Below the pieces are notes generated by a model. That model searched no databases and was not told the origin of the DNA. It saw only the letters and a program-made list of their open reading frames with translations. The translations under genes and the position numbers were made by a program. From JBGSBR01 sp041730495 (GTDB lineage Bacteria > Patescibacteriota > Microgenomatia > UBA1406 > GWC2-37-13): a DNA stretch of 64,000 nt. Of the stretch, positions 32,749 to 41,124 are shown one piece after another. Numbering within the stretch: the first letter of the stretch is position 1; every line of letters starts with the position of its first letter. The stretch spans positions 1 to 64,000 of the forward strand of contig JBGSBR010000004.1 in NCBI GenBank assembly GCA_041730495.1, read 5' to 3'.

Positions 32749-33609
32749 ATGATTATTCTTCATCCAGAAAACTCTGAGTCTTCTGAAGTTATGTTGCCCG
32801 AATTAATTGCTCCTTTTGGTCCATTAACTATAAAAGAGGAATTTAAAAAAAATAAAGTACATCTTGTGCATTATGCAGATAGAAATATCCGTCCACACAA
32901 CTTAGGAGTTTGGCCCGCTGGGTCAAGATTTAATGATACTTTCCCACCTCAACCGAGCAAGTGGCATATTGCGCCTCCTCCAGATCAACCATTAGTACTT
33001 AAATGTGATAATTTCACCGATGCCATGGAAGACGAACGAGGCATTATGATGTCCGCAAGTAGTATCTTTCCTGAAGGCAGTAAAGTACGTTTACCCTACT
33101 TATATGGTTATGGAAGTATTAATAGTGCAAGATACTTACTTCAAGAATATATTGAGCCGTCTTTTCGGCCTCTGAATCAATATATTGACGATAAACAGCA
33201 AATACCAGTGGAAGAAGCTTTTGAAATCGGCATATTGATAGCAGATTTACTCACACAGATGCATGTACATGGCATGACCCACGGAGATATGTGTGGATAT
33301 TTCCCAGACGAAGCCAGCGGGATGGGGCATGTTCTATGGAATCCAGATACGAAAGAGATGAGAATCATAGATTGGGGTGAGGGTCGGAGTCATAGACATA
33401 TTAATTTAGAATATAAAGATGGTCTCTATATGCATGATCATATTGGGATAAGATCTACTCTGCGAATGCTGTTAGGCACAACCTCACAAGGAGCAGACAT
33501 AAAAGACATGGTTCCAGTTCTTACCCGATACGCTAAAAATGGCTATGGAACAGCGCAATTGGCTGAAGATTTACGTGATTTATCTGTGAAATTAGGTTTT
33601 TCTATCTAA
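32749..33609 (+). CDS. Kinase-fold protein (aminoglycoside/lipopolysaccharide-kinase-like)
   Basis: 286 residues. The C-lobe carries HGMTHGDMCGY (HGD catalytic loop, Asp near 180) and, after WNPDTKEMR, IIDWGEG (metal-binding DxG-like Asp near 208), as in small-molecule kinases such as APH and Kdo kinases. The N-lobe has LLQEYIEPSFRPL before the hinge. The Asn of the usual HGDxxxxN is displaced by a 13-residue insert before VLWN. Substrate unknown. Overlaps the convergent trpS 3' end by 4 bp. Confidence 0.65.
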   Translation: MIILHPENSESSEVMLPELIAPFGPLTIKEEFKKNKVHLVHYADRNIRPHNLGVWPAGSRFNDTFPPQPSKWHIAPPPDQPLVLKCDNFTDAMEDERGIMMSASSIFPEGSKVRLPYLYGYGSINSARYLLQEYIEPSFRPLNQYIDDKQQIPVEEAFEIGILIADLLTQMHVHGMTHGDMCGYFPDEASGMGHVLWNPDTKEMRIIDWGEGRSHRHINLEYKDGLYMHDHIGIRSTLRMLLGTTSQGADIKDMVPVLTRYAKNGYGTAQLAEDLRDLSVKLGFSI

Positions 33610-34595
33610 ACACCTACAGCTCTTCTGACAGTTTTGAGGGTAGCTTCGGCGATTTCGTTCGCTTGTTTGGCTCCACGAGCTCGTAGCTCATGTAAGTAGT
33701 CTCTATTTCCATCAAGTTCCGCTCGTTTCTTACGGACATCGGCAAAATACTCCATGAAATGACCGAATAACTGCTTTTTGATCTCGACATCTCCGATTGT
33801 CCCTTGTTTATACTGCTCTTTCATGTCAGTGACTTTTGCAGCATCATACCCTAGTAATTCAAGGTACTCAAAAGTGACATTCTTCGCTGGATCACCAGGA
33901 TCTGTCGGGTGAATACGTGCAGGATCTGTGGTGATTGACATGATCTGTTTTTTGATCACTTCTTCTGGTGCAAAGATCGGTATGTCATTTCCTAGAGATT
34001 TACTCATTTTGCGCTCTCCATCAGTGCCTTTGATACGGGCTGTTTCTTTGGTCAAATATACTTCTGGGATCTTGAAAACTTCGCCATAGCGATTGTTGAA
34101 CGTGCGAGCGATCTCACGCGCCAGTTCGACGTGTTGTGCTTGATCTTGTCCGACTGGGACATAATCAGGATTGCTAAACAAAATGTCAGCTGCCATCAGC
34201 ACTGGATATGAGAAAAGTCCCATACTGATACTATCTGCTGCCACATCATTTTGAAGTTTATCTTTGTAAGCATGCATGAGTTTGAGCTCAGAGACAGTCA
34301 CTACATTATTCAAAATTGTTTGTAGATAGGGTACAGCTGGCACATCACTTTGGACGAAGAAAAGTGTCTTGGTCGGATCTAAGCCAAGCGCTAGGAACTC
34401 CATAAACACTTGTTCAGTATTTGTTTTAACCTCAATAGGATCATAGACGGAGTTTAATGTATGGAGATTGGCGATGAAATAGATACAGCTTCCTTTGTCT
34501 TGGAAATCGAGCGCTGGTTTGGCCATGCCGAAGTAGTTGCCTAGATGTAATCCTTTGGTGGAGCTTGGATTAATACCGGAAAAGTAGGTTTTCAT
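33606..34595 (-). CDS. trpS: Tryptophanyl-tRNA synthetase
   Basis: 329-residue class Ic synthetase. HIGH-like motif in TKGLHLGNYFG (about 14-24), GLFSYPVLMAADILF, VPVGQDQAQHVELAREI, and KMSKSLGN (about 197). Begins 8 nt after the encoded CCA of tRNA-Val on the same strand, so it is probably expressed from a tRNA-mRNA cotranscript. Confidence 0.97.
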   Translation of the reverse strand: MKTYFSGINPSSTKGLHLGNYFGMAKPALDFQDKGSCIYFIANLHTLNSVYDPIEVKTNTEQVFMEFLALGLDPTKTLFFVQSDVPAVPYLQTILNNVVTVSELKLMHAYKDKLQNDVAADSISMGLFSYPVLMAADILFSNPDYVPVGQDQAQHVELAREIARTFNNRYGEVFKIPEVYLTKETARIKGTDGERKMSKSLGNDIPIFAPEEVIKKQIMSITTDPARIHPTDPGDPAKNVTFEYLELLGYDAAKVTDMKEQYKQGTIGDVEIKKQLFGHFMEYFADVRKKRAELDGNRDYLHELRARGAKQANEIAEATLKTVRRAVGV

Positions 34596-34603
34596 AAGTG
34601 AAA

Positions 34604-34680
34604 TGGTGCGCGCGCCTGGACTTGAACCGGGGACCTTTGCAATGTCAATGCAATGCTCTAGCCAACTGAGCTACGCGCGC
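34604..34680 (-). tRNA. tRNA-Val (GAC)
   Basis: Acceptor GCGCGCG / CGCGCGC, D-arm GCTC..GAGC, anticodon loop TTGACAT giving GAC, T-loop TTCAAGT. The T-stem has one C-A mismatch. The 3' end reads ACCA, so CCA appears encoded. TATAAT about 20 nt upstream is the likely -10. Confidence 0.95.
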
Positions 34681-34807
34681 AATCTTTAAACTGAGGCAAT
34701 TATAGCAAAAAAGATGACAGAAAAACTAGAGCGTGAATTTCTGTACTCTTGCGACTACACTAGTAGTAAGCGTCACTAATCACAATTTTATCAATTTACA
34801 TCTGTTT

Positions 34808-35752
34808 ATGAAAAAAATACTGGTAACAGGAGCATTCGGGCTCGTCGGTACAGAGCTTGTTGCTGAGTTACAAAAAATGCATGGTAAAGAAAATATTGTG
34901 GCGCTTGGTAATAAACGAATTCCTGAGAACTTCGATGGGATCGTCGAGCAGACAGATGTTCGTGATGCTGCCAAACTCGAAGAACTGATCACTAAATATG
35001 ATGTTGATACTGTGTATCATCTCGCTGGCCTACTGTCTGTCGGTGGTGAAAAGAATCCTGATCTTGCCTGGGATGTGAATGCAAATGGACTAAAACTTGT
35101 GCTTGATCTTGCTGTAAAACATAAACTCAAAGTTTTCTGGCCAAGCTCAATTGCTGCCTTCGGACCGACAACTCCGAAACAAAATACACCACAACATACT
35201 GTACTTGAACCATCGACGATCTATGGAGTGACGAAAGTTGCTGGTGAACTGATGTGTCAGTATTACAATCAACGTTATGGAGTCGATGTCCGTAGTCTGC
35301 GCTACCCTGGTCTGAATGGCTGGAAAGCTGATCCAGGTGACGGCACGACTGAGTATGCAATCCATATTTACTATGCTGCACTCACTGATAAACACTATGT
35401 ATTGCCTCTCAAAGATGACACAGTGCTCCCGATGATGTATATGGATGATGCGATCAAAGGAACGATTCAGATCATGCAAGCTCCAGCAGAGAAGATTACA
35501 GTCCGTATGGGATACAATTTCAGTGCGATCAATTTTGCGCCCAAAGATATCGTGGCATCAATCCAAAAAAAGATTCCAGATTTCACTGTCGTCTATCAGC
35601 CAAATCATACGCAAGCTATCGCTGATAGCTGGCCCAAGACGATCGATGACTCTGATGCACGACGTGATTGGGGTTGGGAGCATGAGTTTGACCTTGATCG
35701 TATGACTGAGGTGATGCTCGAAAATATACAAAAATATAAATTACACAAATAA
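34808..35752 (+). CDS. L-threonine 3-dehydrogenase, SDR/epimerase type
   Basis: 314 residues from ATG 34808. NAD-binding GAFGLVGTEL (about 8-17), catalytic YGVTK (about 140-144) with upstream Ser, then RYPGLNGWKADPGDGTTEY and LKDDTVLPMMYMDDAI, which are specific to the short-chain-type threonine dehydrogenases. Oxidises threonine to 2-amino-3-ketobutyrate. The KBL gene follows by 2 nt, completing the route to glycine and acetyl-CoA. Confidence 0.9.
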   Translation: MKKILVTGAFGLVGTELVAELQKMHGKENIVALGNKRIPENFDGIVEQTDVRDAAKLEELITKYDVDTVYHLAGLLSVGGEKNPDLAWDVNANGLKLVLDLAVKHKLKVFWPSSIAAFGPTTPKQNTPQHTVLEPSTIYGVTKVAGELMCQYYNQRYGVDVRSLRYPGLNGWKADPGDGTTEYAIHIYYAALTDKHYVLPLKDDTVLPMMYMDDAIKGTIQIMQAPAEKITVRMGYNFSAINFAPKDIVASIQKKIPDFTVVYQPNHTQAIADSWPKTIDDSDARRDWGWEHEFDLDRMTEVMLENIQKYKLHK

Positions 35753-35754
35753 CT

Positions 35755-36987
35755 ATGGCCAAAGCAGCATTTATCGATATCTTAAACCAAGAAGTAGCCC
35801 GTATTGACGGTGTAAAAACCTCGAAACGTAATGAACGTATTATCGAAGGTTTTACTGACGAAGCGTCTCCAAAAGCTCTTATTGAAGGCAAAGAGTTTCA
35901 AGTATTTAACTCTAATGATTATCTGGGCTTACGACACAATCCTATGCTCAAAACAGCTGAGCATGAAGCCTCACAAAAGCTAGGATCTGGACCTGGTGCC
36001 GTCCGTTTCATCTCTGGTACCCTCAAAGTACATCGAGATCTCGAAAAAGCTGTCGCCAAATTTCATGGAAGAGACGACGCAATTGTTTTTTCATCTGCGT
36101 TTGCGACCAATCTGGCAGTGCTTTTCACTCTCAGTGCAGGTCAAAACAAAGATTCATTAGTCACTTCTGAGGTTTTGGTGCTCTCAGATGCTCTCAATCA
36201 TCGCAGTATCATCGATGGTATACGACTCGCTAATCTCCCGAAAGAACAGCGCAAAGTCTTCAAACATCTGGATATGGAAGATTTCCGTCGCATACTCGAA
36301 GAAGGCAAAGGTCAGTACAAACGGATATTAGTTGTCACTGACGGCGTATTTAGTATGCTCGGCGAGTATCAAAAGCTGAAAGAAATGCGAGAAATCATCG
36401 ATCAATATGATGCTGAGTATGAACAAGGAATCTTGCTTGTCGTCGATGACTGTCATGGCGTCGGTATCGCTGGTGAGACAGGTCGTGGAGTCGAAGAAAT
36501 TGAAAATGTTCATTCAGATGTACTCGTAGGTACATTTGGTAAAGCGTTTGGTGCAGATGGTGGATATGTAGTTGCGAGTCAGCAGATTATCGATTATTTG
36601 CGTGAATCCTCTGCCACCTATATTTACTCAAACTCGGTATCTCCTGGTACAGCCGGAGCAGCACTTGCCGCAGTCGAGCTCATCGACACTCCAGAAGGAG
36701 CTGAGTTACTCGCAAATTCACGTAAAAATACGGCATATTTCAAAGAACAGATGACAAAAGCTGGTTTCGAGTTTGCCGCAGAGTCAGCACATCCTATACA
36801 ACCTGTGCTTATCGGTGACCCAATCAAAACTCGTGCTATCGTCGATAAACTCTATGACAATGGCGTCTTGGTGACTAATATCAGTTACCCAGTCGTACCC
36901 AAAGGTAGAGATGAGATCAGAGTGCAAGTTTCTGCTGTGCATACTCAAGGTGATATAGATTACCTTATCGAGCAGTTTCAAAAGTAA
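35755..36987 (+). CDS. kbl: 2-amino-3-ketobutyrate CoA ligase (glycine C-acetyltransferase)
   Basis: 410-residue PLP enzyme of the alpha-oxoamine synthase family. FNSNDYLGLRHNP, GSGPGAVRFISGT, SDALNHRSIIDGIRL, DGVFSMLGE, VDDCHGVGIAG, and the PLP-lysine region GTFGKAFGADGGYV (Lys about 262). Converts 2-amino-3-ketobutyrate plus CoA to glycine and acetyl-CoA. Pairing with the threonine dehydrogenase supports KBL over 8-amino-7-oxononanoate synthase or serine palmitoyltransferase. Confidence 0.92.
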   Translation: MAKAAFIDILNQEVARIDGVKTSKRNERIIEGFTDEASPKALIEGKEFQVFNSNDYLGLRHNPMLKTAEHEASQKLGSGPGAVRFISGTLKVHRDLEKAVAKFHGRDDAIVFSSAFATNLAVLFTLSAGQNKDSLVTSEVLVLSDALNHRSIIDGIRLANLPKEQRKVFKHLDMEDFRRILEEGKGQYKRILVVTDGVFSMLGEYQKLKEMREIIDQYDAEYEQGILLVVDDCHGVGIAGETGRGVEEIENVHSDVLVGTFGKAFGADGGYVVASQQIIDYLRESSATYIYSNSVSPGTAGAALAAVELIDTPEGAELLANSRKNTAYFKEQMTKAGFEFAAESAHPIQPVLIGDPIKTRAIVDKLYDNGVLVTNISYPVVPKGRDEIRVQVSAVHTQGDIDYLIEQFQK

Positions 36988-36989
36988 GC

Positions 36990-37178
36990 TCAGTTGTTAC
37001 TATGATTTTGACGATTCCGGGACTTATTTTGATTGTATTCGGAGTCTTTGAAGCTCTCGAAATACAACTTATAAGACAATACCAGTATGAAAACAATGAC
37101 TAACAGTACTATTTCATAGCCTCTGAGGATGGGCATATGGATAGTTTGAGGTAGATTGTTTTGTAATGTTTCTAACAT
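36990..37178 (-). CDS. Possible small membrane protein
   Basis: 62 codons, one hydrophobic helix (YEIVLLVIVFILVLSYKLYF, about 21-40) and a polar Asn/Lys/Arg-rich tail. Lies 66 nt downstream of the topoisomerase gene on the same strand and fills an otherwise empty gap. No family is recognised. Confidence 0.4.
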   Translation of the reverse strand: MLETLQNNLPQTIHMPILRGYEIVLLVIVFILVLSYKLYFESFKDSEYNQNKSRNRQNHSNN

Positions 37179-37244
37179 GCCCCAACTTTAAACCAGCAGG
37201 GTCACTTTTACTACAGAAATACGTAAGAAAAATGTAAAAGTAGA

Positions 37245-38288
37245 TTATTTGGCGTATTCTTTCAACAAAGTCCAGGTAGCAAACTCATCTTTTGGCAGAT
37301 GTTCTTTGGTCGTATACCGCTCATATGACTCGATAAAATGAGGAATAAGCACCTTTGCTTGATACGTGGTAGTGACTGTCGGATGGATATAGTAACTACG
37401 GCAGACTGCAACAGTGTTTCTCAGGTGTTTAGCTACCTCTTTCACAGCTTGAGTGACATTCTTTTGAGCTAGTTTTTTCGTATCAAATGGTCCAATTGTA
37501 TTCAGAGTATCAGCCGCAAGTACAGTACCACCCCAGGTACGGAAGTCTTTGGCGGTTATATCTTCACCTGTGATTGCTTTCAGATAATCATTTACTTCTT
37601 GTGAGTCGACAGCATGACGTTTACCCTCGTCATCGAGGTACTGGAAAATCTCGTAACCTGGTAATTCGACGATTTTACGTAATGTTTGAGCTACTTTTTT
37701 GTGCCTGACGTCGATATCATGGAAAACACCACTTTTGCCTTTGAACTGAAAATGAATCGTATTACCCTCAAAATCGAGGTGTTTCATGCGCATTGTGGTG
37801 AGCCCGTAAGACTGGTTTTCTTTGGCATACTCTTCGTTACCCACTCTGATAAGCGTGTTTTCAAGCAGCCAGACTACGGTAGCTAGTACTCGTTCCTTCT
37901 GCAAACCTGTTTCGTTCATATCTGAGCGTATTTTACGGCGCAAGGTCGGCAAAAACTCACCAAACTCAATCATTCGGTTAAACTTAGTTTGCTGCTGTAA
38001 TTTATGCCATTCTTCATGATACAGGTACTGTTTACGGCCTTTAGCATCATATCCAGTCGCTTGCAAGTGACCCTCTGGACGATCGCACAGCATCACTTTT
38101 TCCCATGCAGGAGGGATTCGCAGCTTATCGAAGCGTTCTAGCACCTCAGGATCCTTGATTTCCTTGCCATCTTGGTCTAAATAAGCGAATTTCTTGCCTT
38201 TTTTCACTCTCGTGAAGCAAAAAGACTCTGGATCGACGTATCTGATGTGAAATTTCTTGAGTTCTTGAGGAGTGGGTAATTGAGGCAT
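37245..38288 (-). CDS. DNA topoisomerase IB
   Basis: 347-residue poxvirus/bacterial-type TopIB. N-terminal part IRYVDPESFCFTRVKKGKKF, LRIPPAWEKVMLC, GHLQATGYDAKGRKQYLYH; catalytic domain LIRVGNEEYAKENQSYGLTTM, KDFRTWGGTVLAA (active-site Arg), and CRSYYIHP near residue 299 with the nucleophilic Tyr followed by HP. It relaxes supercoils via a 3'-phosphotyrosine. Scattered distribution in bacteria suggests transfer at some point. Confidence 0.95.
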   Translation of the reverse strand: MPQLPTPQELKKFHIRYVDPESFCFTRVKKGKKFAYLDQDGKEIKDPEVLERFDKLRIPPAWEKVMLCDRPEGHLQATGYDAKGRKQYLYHEEWHKLQQQTKFNRMIEFGEFLPTLRRKIRSDMNETGLQKERVLATVVWLLENTLIRVGNEEYAKENQSYGLTTMRMKHLDFEGNTIHFQFKGKSGVFHDIDVRHKKVAQTLRKIVELPGYEIFQYLDDEGKRHAVDSQEVNDYLKAITGEDITAKDFRTWGGTVLAADTLNTIGPFDTKKLAQKNVTQAVKEVAKHLRNTVAVCRSYYIHPTVTTTYQAKVLIPHFIESYERYTTKEHLPKDEFATWTLLKEYAK

Positions 38289-38400
38289 GTTTTTAGTTAT
38301 AAATTCTCAGTTGTAAGTTAATAGTTTACTCTTTAATACATAAAAATATACTACAAAAACTAACTAGGTCTGCTATAATTTCTTATTCCTTACAGCTTAA

Positions 38401-38476
38401 GGACGCGTGGTGTAGCCTGGCTTAACACACTTCCCTGTCACGGAAGAGATCGCGGGTTCGAATCCCGTCGCGTCCG
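38401..38476 (+). tRNA. tRNA-Asp (GTC)
   Basis: Acceptor GGACGCG / CGCGTCC, anticodon stem CTTCC/GGAAG with loop CTGTCAC giving GTC, T-arm GCGGG TTCGAAT CCCGT. CCA not encoded. TATAAT at 38374-38379 is the likely -10. Confidence 0.96.
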
Positions 38477-38629
38477 CATTTACTTCAAAATACTTCATTT
38501 TCTTCTTTAAACGTAAACTTACTCTGAAATCTTACATAAGGGCTCCTATGTGTTTAGGTTGTCACAACAATGCTTATATGTAATTTATTTGTCCTATTAT
38601 GAAGGCTATATAAATACTCATACATTTAC
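38477..38629 (+). other. tRNA-Asp to promoter gap
   Basis: 153 nt of AT-rich sequence. No terminator, gene or repeat is recognisable. Confidence 0.3.
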
Positions 38630-38658
38630 TTGACAAACCTATAATAATAGATTATACT
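38630..38658 (+). promoter_or_regulatory. Strong promoter of the wall-hydrolase-like gene
   Basis: Perfect TTGACA (38630-38635), 17 bp, TATACT (38653-38658), the same hexamers and spacing as the rRNA promoter. Predicted start near 38665, 72 nt before the CDS and immediately before a terminator hairpin. Confidence 0.8.
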
Positions 38659-38667
38659 TATCGTTAG

Positions 38668-38712
38668 GTCCTAAGGTTTTTCCCCTTTTATGAAAAGCTT
38701 TAGGACTTTTTT
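38668..38712 (+). terminator. Leader terminator or attenuator hairpin
   Basis: GTCCTAAGGTTTTT (38668-38681) pairs with a downstream arm ending TTAGGAC (38700-38706), about 14 bp including G-U pairs, followed by six T (38707-38712). It occupies the first 45 nt of the predicted transcript, upstream of the CDS at 38737, so most transcripts would end as a short RNA unless the hairpin is opened. A 16-codon frame (MKSFRTFLLAKIDSIL, ATG 38690) starts in the loop and its TGA overlaps the CDS ATG. Confidence 0.7.
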
Positions 38713-38736
38713 ATTGGCAAAAATTGATTCAATTTT

Positions 38737-39300
38737 ATGAAACATATTTTCCATAAAACTATTCTTATAGCATTACTGATTATGTCAGTTTTATTATTAC
38801 CGTTGCCTGTGCAAGCTCGCTCAGAAGCAGGAACATCGGCTGCTCTCCTCTCTGCTCCAAAATCAGCTACAGCTGAAAATGTACTCTTGAAACGTTTAGT
38901 TATCAAAGAGGTTTTAGAGCGTTACAACTCACCGCTTATCGCTGATGTGGATTCATTTATGAAGACATGTACAGCTCACGAGCTGGATTGTTACTTGTTG
39001 CCTTCTATCTCAGGTGTCGAATCTACTTTCGGTAAATTTCTGATGCCTGACTCACATAATCCCTTTGGTTGGGGTGGTGGTCACATCTATTTCGATACAT
39101 ATGAAGATGGTATTGAGGCTGTTGGAAGTGGACTGCGTAATAACTATATCAATCGTGGAGCACATAGTATCGATGAAATCGGTGCTATCTATGCTGGAAG
39201 TAAAACATGGCCTACGAAAGTGAAGTTCTTCTTGGGTGTCTTCGAGCAAGCAGAAGCTGAAAAGCGTATGCACTTCAGTCAGCTTGCTGTTGAGCTGTAA
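38737..39300 (+). CDS. Secreted glucosaminidase/lysozyme-like wall hydrolase
   Basis: 187 residues with a signal peptide (KHIFHKTILIALLIM..., cleavage near VQARS, about 27). The catalytic-type segment ISGVESTFGK has a candidate Glu at about 94, followed by SHNPFGWGGG and FDTYEDGIEAVGSGLRNNY, as in glucosaminidase/transglycosylase-type wall enzymes. A paralogue is encoded at 41125-41700. Probably trims or remodels peptidoglycan outside the membrane. Controlled by the promoter and attenuator at 38630-38712. Confidence 0.7.
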   Translation: MKHIFHKTILIALLIMSVLLLPLPVQARSEAGTSAALLSAPKSATAENVLLKRLVIKEVLERYNSPLIADVDSFMKTCTAHELDCYLLPSISGVESTFGKFLMPDSHNPFGWGGGHIYFDTYEDGIEAVGSGLRNNYINRGAHSIDEIGAIYAGSKTWPTKVKFFLGVFEQAEAEKRMHFSQLAVEL

Positions 39301-39319
39301 GTATAATAAAGGGTAAATC

Positions 39320-39426
39320 TTCGTTCATATATGTCTGTTCGCTAACTTCAAGCAGAGGAAAGTACCTTTTTTTACATATAGAGTCTTTTTCTGCACGTGA
39401 AATCAGTTCATATCCACATATTTACT
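39320..39426 (+). repeat. Intergenic structured repeat, copy 2 of 3
   Basis: Same length and arm spacing as copy 1 without gaps: GCTAACTTCA (39341) to GTGAAATCAGT (39397), outer arms CATATATG / CACATAT. Starts 20 nt after the stop of the wall-hydrolase-like gene. The inner stem has two mismatches here. Confidence 0.78.
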
Positions 39427-39448
39427 CGTAAGTATTGAGTTTCTGCAT

Positions 39449-39477
39449 TTGTCATATTGAGCTTCGTTTACTATAAT
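39449..39477 (+). promoter_or_regulatory. Trigger factor promoter
   Basis: TTGTCA (39449-39454), 17 bp, TATAAT (39472-39477). Start near 39484, leader of about 19 nt to ATG 39503. Confidence 0.65.
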
Positions 39478-39502
39478 AGCGTTATTATTGAGTATTAAAA
39501 CT

Positions 39503-40372
39503 ATGCACACATACAAACGCACAAATAAACCACATAACACGGTTGAATTACTTATCAAGATCCCTTGGAAACAGGTCGAAACTGCTTATGCTACCTCATT
39601 TGAAAAGCTTCGCAAGGACCTAGAAGCTGAAGGCTTCCGCAAAGGAAAAGTACCAAAAGATGTCGCTGAAAAGCGTATTCGTCGTGATGATGTCTATCAA
39701 GACCTCATGCAAGCTATCCTCCCTGAGATCTATAGTGATATCGTGCAAAAAGAAGCTATTAAACCTATCGTTTCTCCTAAAATTGAGCTTGTAACAGCCA
39801 AAGAAAACGAAGATTGGGAGCTCAAGATGACTACAGCTGAAAAACCTGAGATCAAACTCGGTGATTACAAGAAAAAAGTCCAAGAAGCCAAAAAAGAAGC
39901 TCAAAAAGCTGATATTTGGGTCCCAGGTAAAGACAAAGAGCCTACTGAAGCTGATAAAGAACGTCAACGACAAGCTGCTTTCCAAGCTGCACTCGATGCA
40001 TTGCTTAAAGAAGCTACAGTCGAAGTATCTGAGATGATCATCGAAGAGGATGTAAATCAACGTCTTTCACGCTTAGTAGACGATGTACAACGCATCGGTA
40101 TGACCATGGAAGCTTATCTGAAGTCCAAAAATACGACTCAAGAACAGCTCATGGAGCAGTATAAAAAAGAAATAGTCGAAAACTATAAGCTCGAGTTCTT
40201 ATTGCAAGAAATCGCAGATGCAGAAAAGATCACGGTAGAACAGTCTGAACTGGACACTGTCTTCTCTGGCATCAAAGATGAGAAGCAAAGAGCAGCAGCA
40301 CAGCAAAATGGGTATTATTACGCCACACTGCTCCGTAAGCAGAAGGTTCTTGATTACCTAAATAGCCTGTAG
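39503..40372 (+). CDS. tig: Trigger factor, short form without PPIase domain
   Basis: 289 residues against about 430. ATG 39503 is preferred over a TTG at 39488. N-terminal ribosome-binding domain with signature GFRKGKVPKDVAEKRI (about 44-60), then directly the helical C-terminal chaperone region (TVEVSEMIIEEDVNQRLSRL onward). The FKBP-type PPIase domain that normally lies between them is absent; a charged linker (AKKEAQKADIWVPGKDKEPT) takes its place. Binds nascent chains at the ribosome exit. Confidence 0.85.
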   Translation: MHTYKRTNKPHNTVELLIKIPWKQVETAYATSFEKLRKDLEAEGFRKGKVPKDVAEKRIRRDDVYQDLMQAILPEIYSDIVQKEAIKPIVSPKIELVTAKENEDWELKMTTAEKPEIKLGDYKKKVQEAKKEAQKADIWVPGKDKEPTEADKERQRQAAFQAALDALLKEATVEVSEMIIEEDVNQRLSRLVDDVQRIGMTMEAYLKSKNTTQEQLMEQYKKEIVENYKLEFLLQEIADAEKITVEQSELDTVFSGIKDEKQRAAAQQNGYYYATLLRKQKVLDYLNSL

Positions 40373-40378
40373 TATAAT
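40350..40378 (+). promoter_or_regulatory. Promoter of the gene at 40385, leaderless type
   Basis: TTGATT (40350-40355), 17 bp, TATAAT (40373-40378), 6 nt, ATG 40385. It overlaps the end of the trigger factor gene. Confidence 0.7.
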
Positions 40379-40384
40379 TAGATC

Positions 40385-41038
40385 ATGGCATTTCATGGTC
40401 TAAGTTCACACAAAAAGAGTATGAAACAGCATGTTTCAGACAGTATCGAAACCGAAAAAGCTCAATCAATCGGAGATACTTTCTCTTCTTTGGGCAAAGA
40501 CACAGCCAAAAAAATCGGTGATGGATTTGCCGATATCGGTAAGGGTATTTTTGACCAACTTCTGGGTACTTCTTCATCTGAACAACAGTACAACTCACGT
40601 GAAACCCAAGGTATGGGTAAACAACCAGAACAAGATCCTAAGCAGTTTCGCACTGAAGGTGGAAACGTGTTTAGCTTCCGTCGTATCGAAGAAGATCGTC
40701 AGATGAATGAGATCAAAGAACTCATTCAAGCAATCAAACAAGAGGTAGAGATGATCAAAAAGGCTGATTCTTCACTTATGGGTGAGGTCTCAGATATCGA
40801 AAAACTGACAATTAATAATATGCCAGATAAACCTGGTATTTATCATGTGCGTTTCCTCGAAATTGTACTCAAGGTACTTCAAGGCTTACGAGCCAAAATC
40901 GGTGAATCAAACACCTGGATGCAGGCACTTCAATCCAAAAAGAAAGCCAGAGGATCTGCTTTTGCTGCCAATAGTAAGAAAAAAGGTACGCAGTATTCTA
41001 TGTCTGAAGAGCTCAAAGCTACACGTGCTGTGCAATAA
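40385..41038 (+). CDS. Conserved-looking CPR protein of unknown function (DUF5660-like)
   Basis: 217 residues, soluble, Lys/Gln/Glu-rich. Amphipathic N-terminal helices (TFSSLGKDTAKKIGDGFADI), a low-complexity linker, then a helical core with NVFSFRRIEEDRQMNEIKEL and DKPGIYHVRFLEIVLKVLQ, and a basic tail (KKKARGSAF). It resembles the DUF5660 family as I recall it from Microgenomates-type genomes; that assignment is from memory. Follows trigger factor and has its own promoter. Confidence 0.6.
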   Translation: MAFHGLSSHKKSMKQHVSDSIETEKAQSIGDTFSSLGKDTAKKIGDGFADIGKGIFDQLLGTSSSEQQYNSRETQGMGKQPEQDPKQFRTEGGNVFSFRRIEEDRQMNEIKELIQAIKQEVEMIKKADSSLMGEVSDIEKLTINNMPDKPGIYHVRFLEIVLKVLQGLRAKIGESNTWMQALQSKKKARGSAFAANSKKKGTQYSMSEELKATRAVQ

Positions 41039-41124
41039 ACTTCGTAAACCAATGGTTAAATTGTTTAATTGATAAATTGTCTTCCAATAGCAATTTAACA
41101 GTTTGACAATAGAGCAATTTAGAT

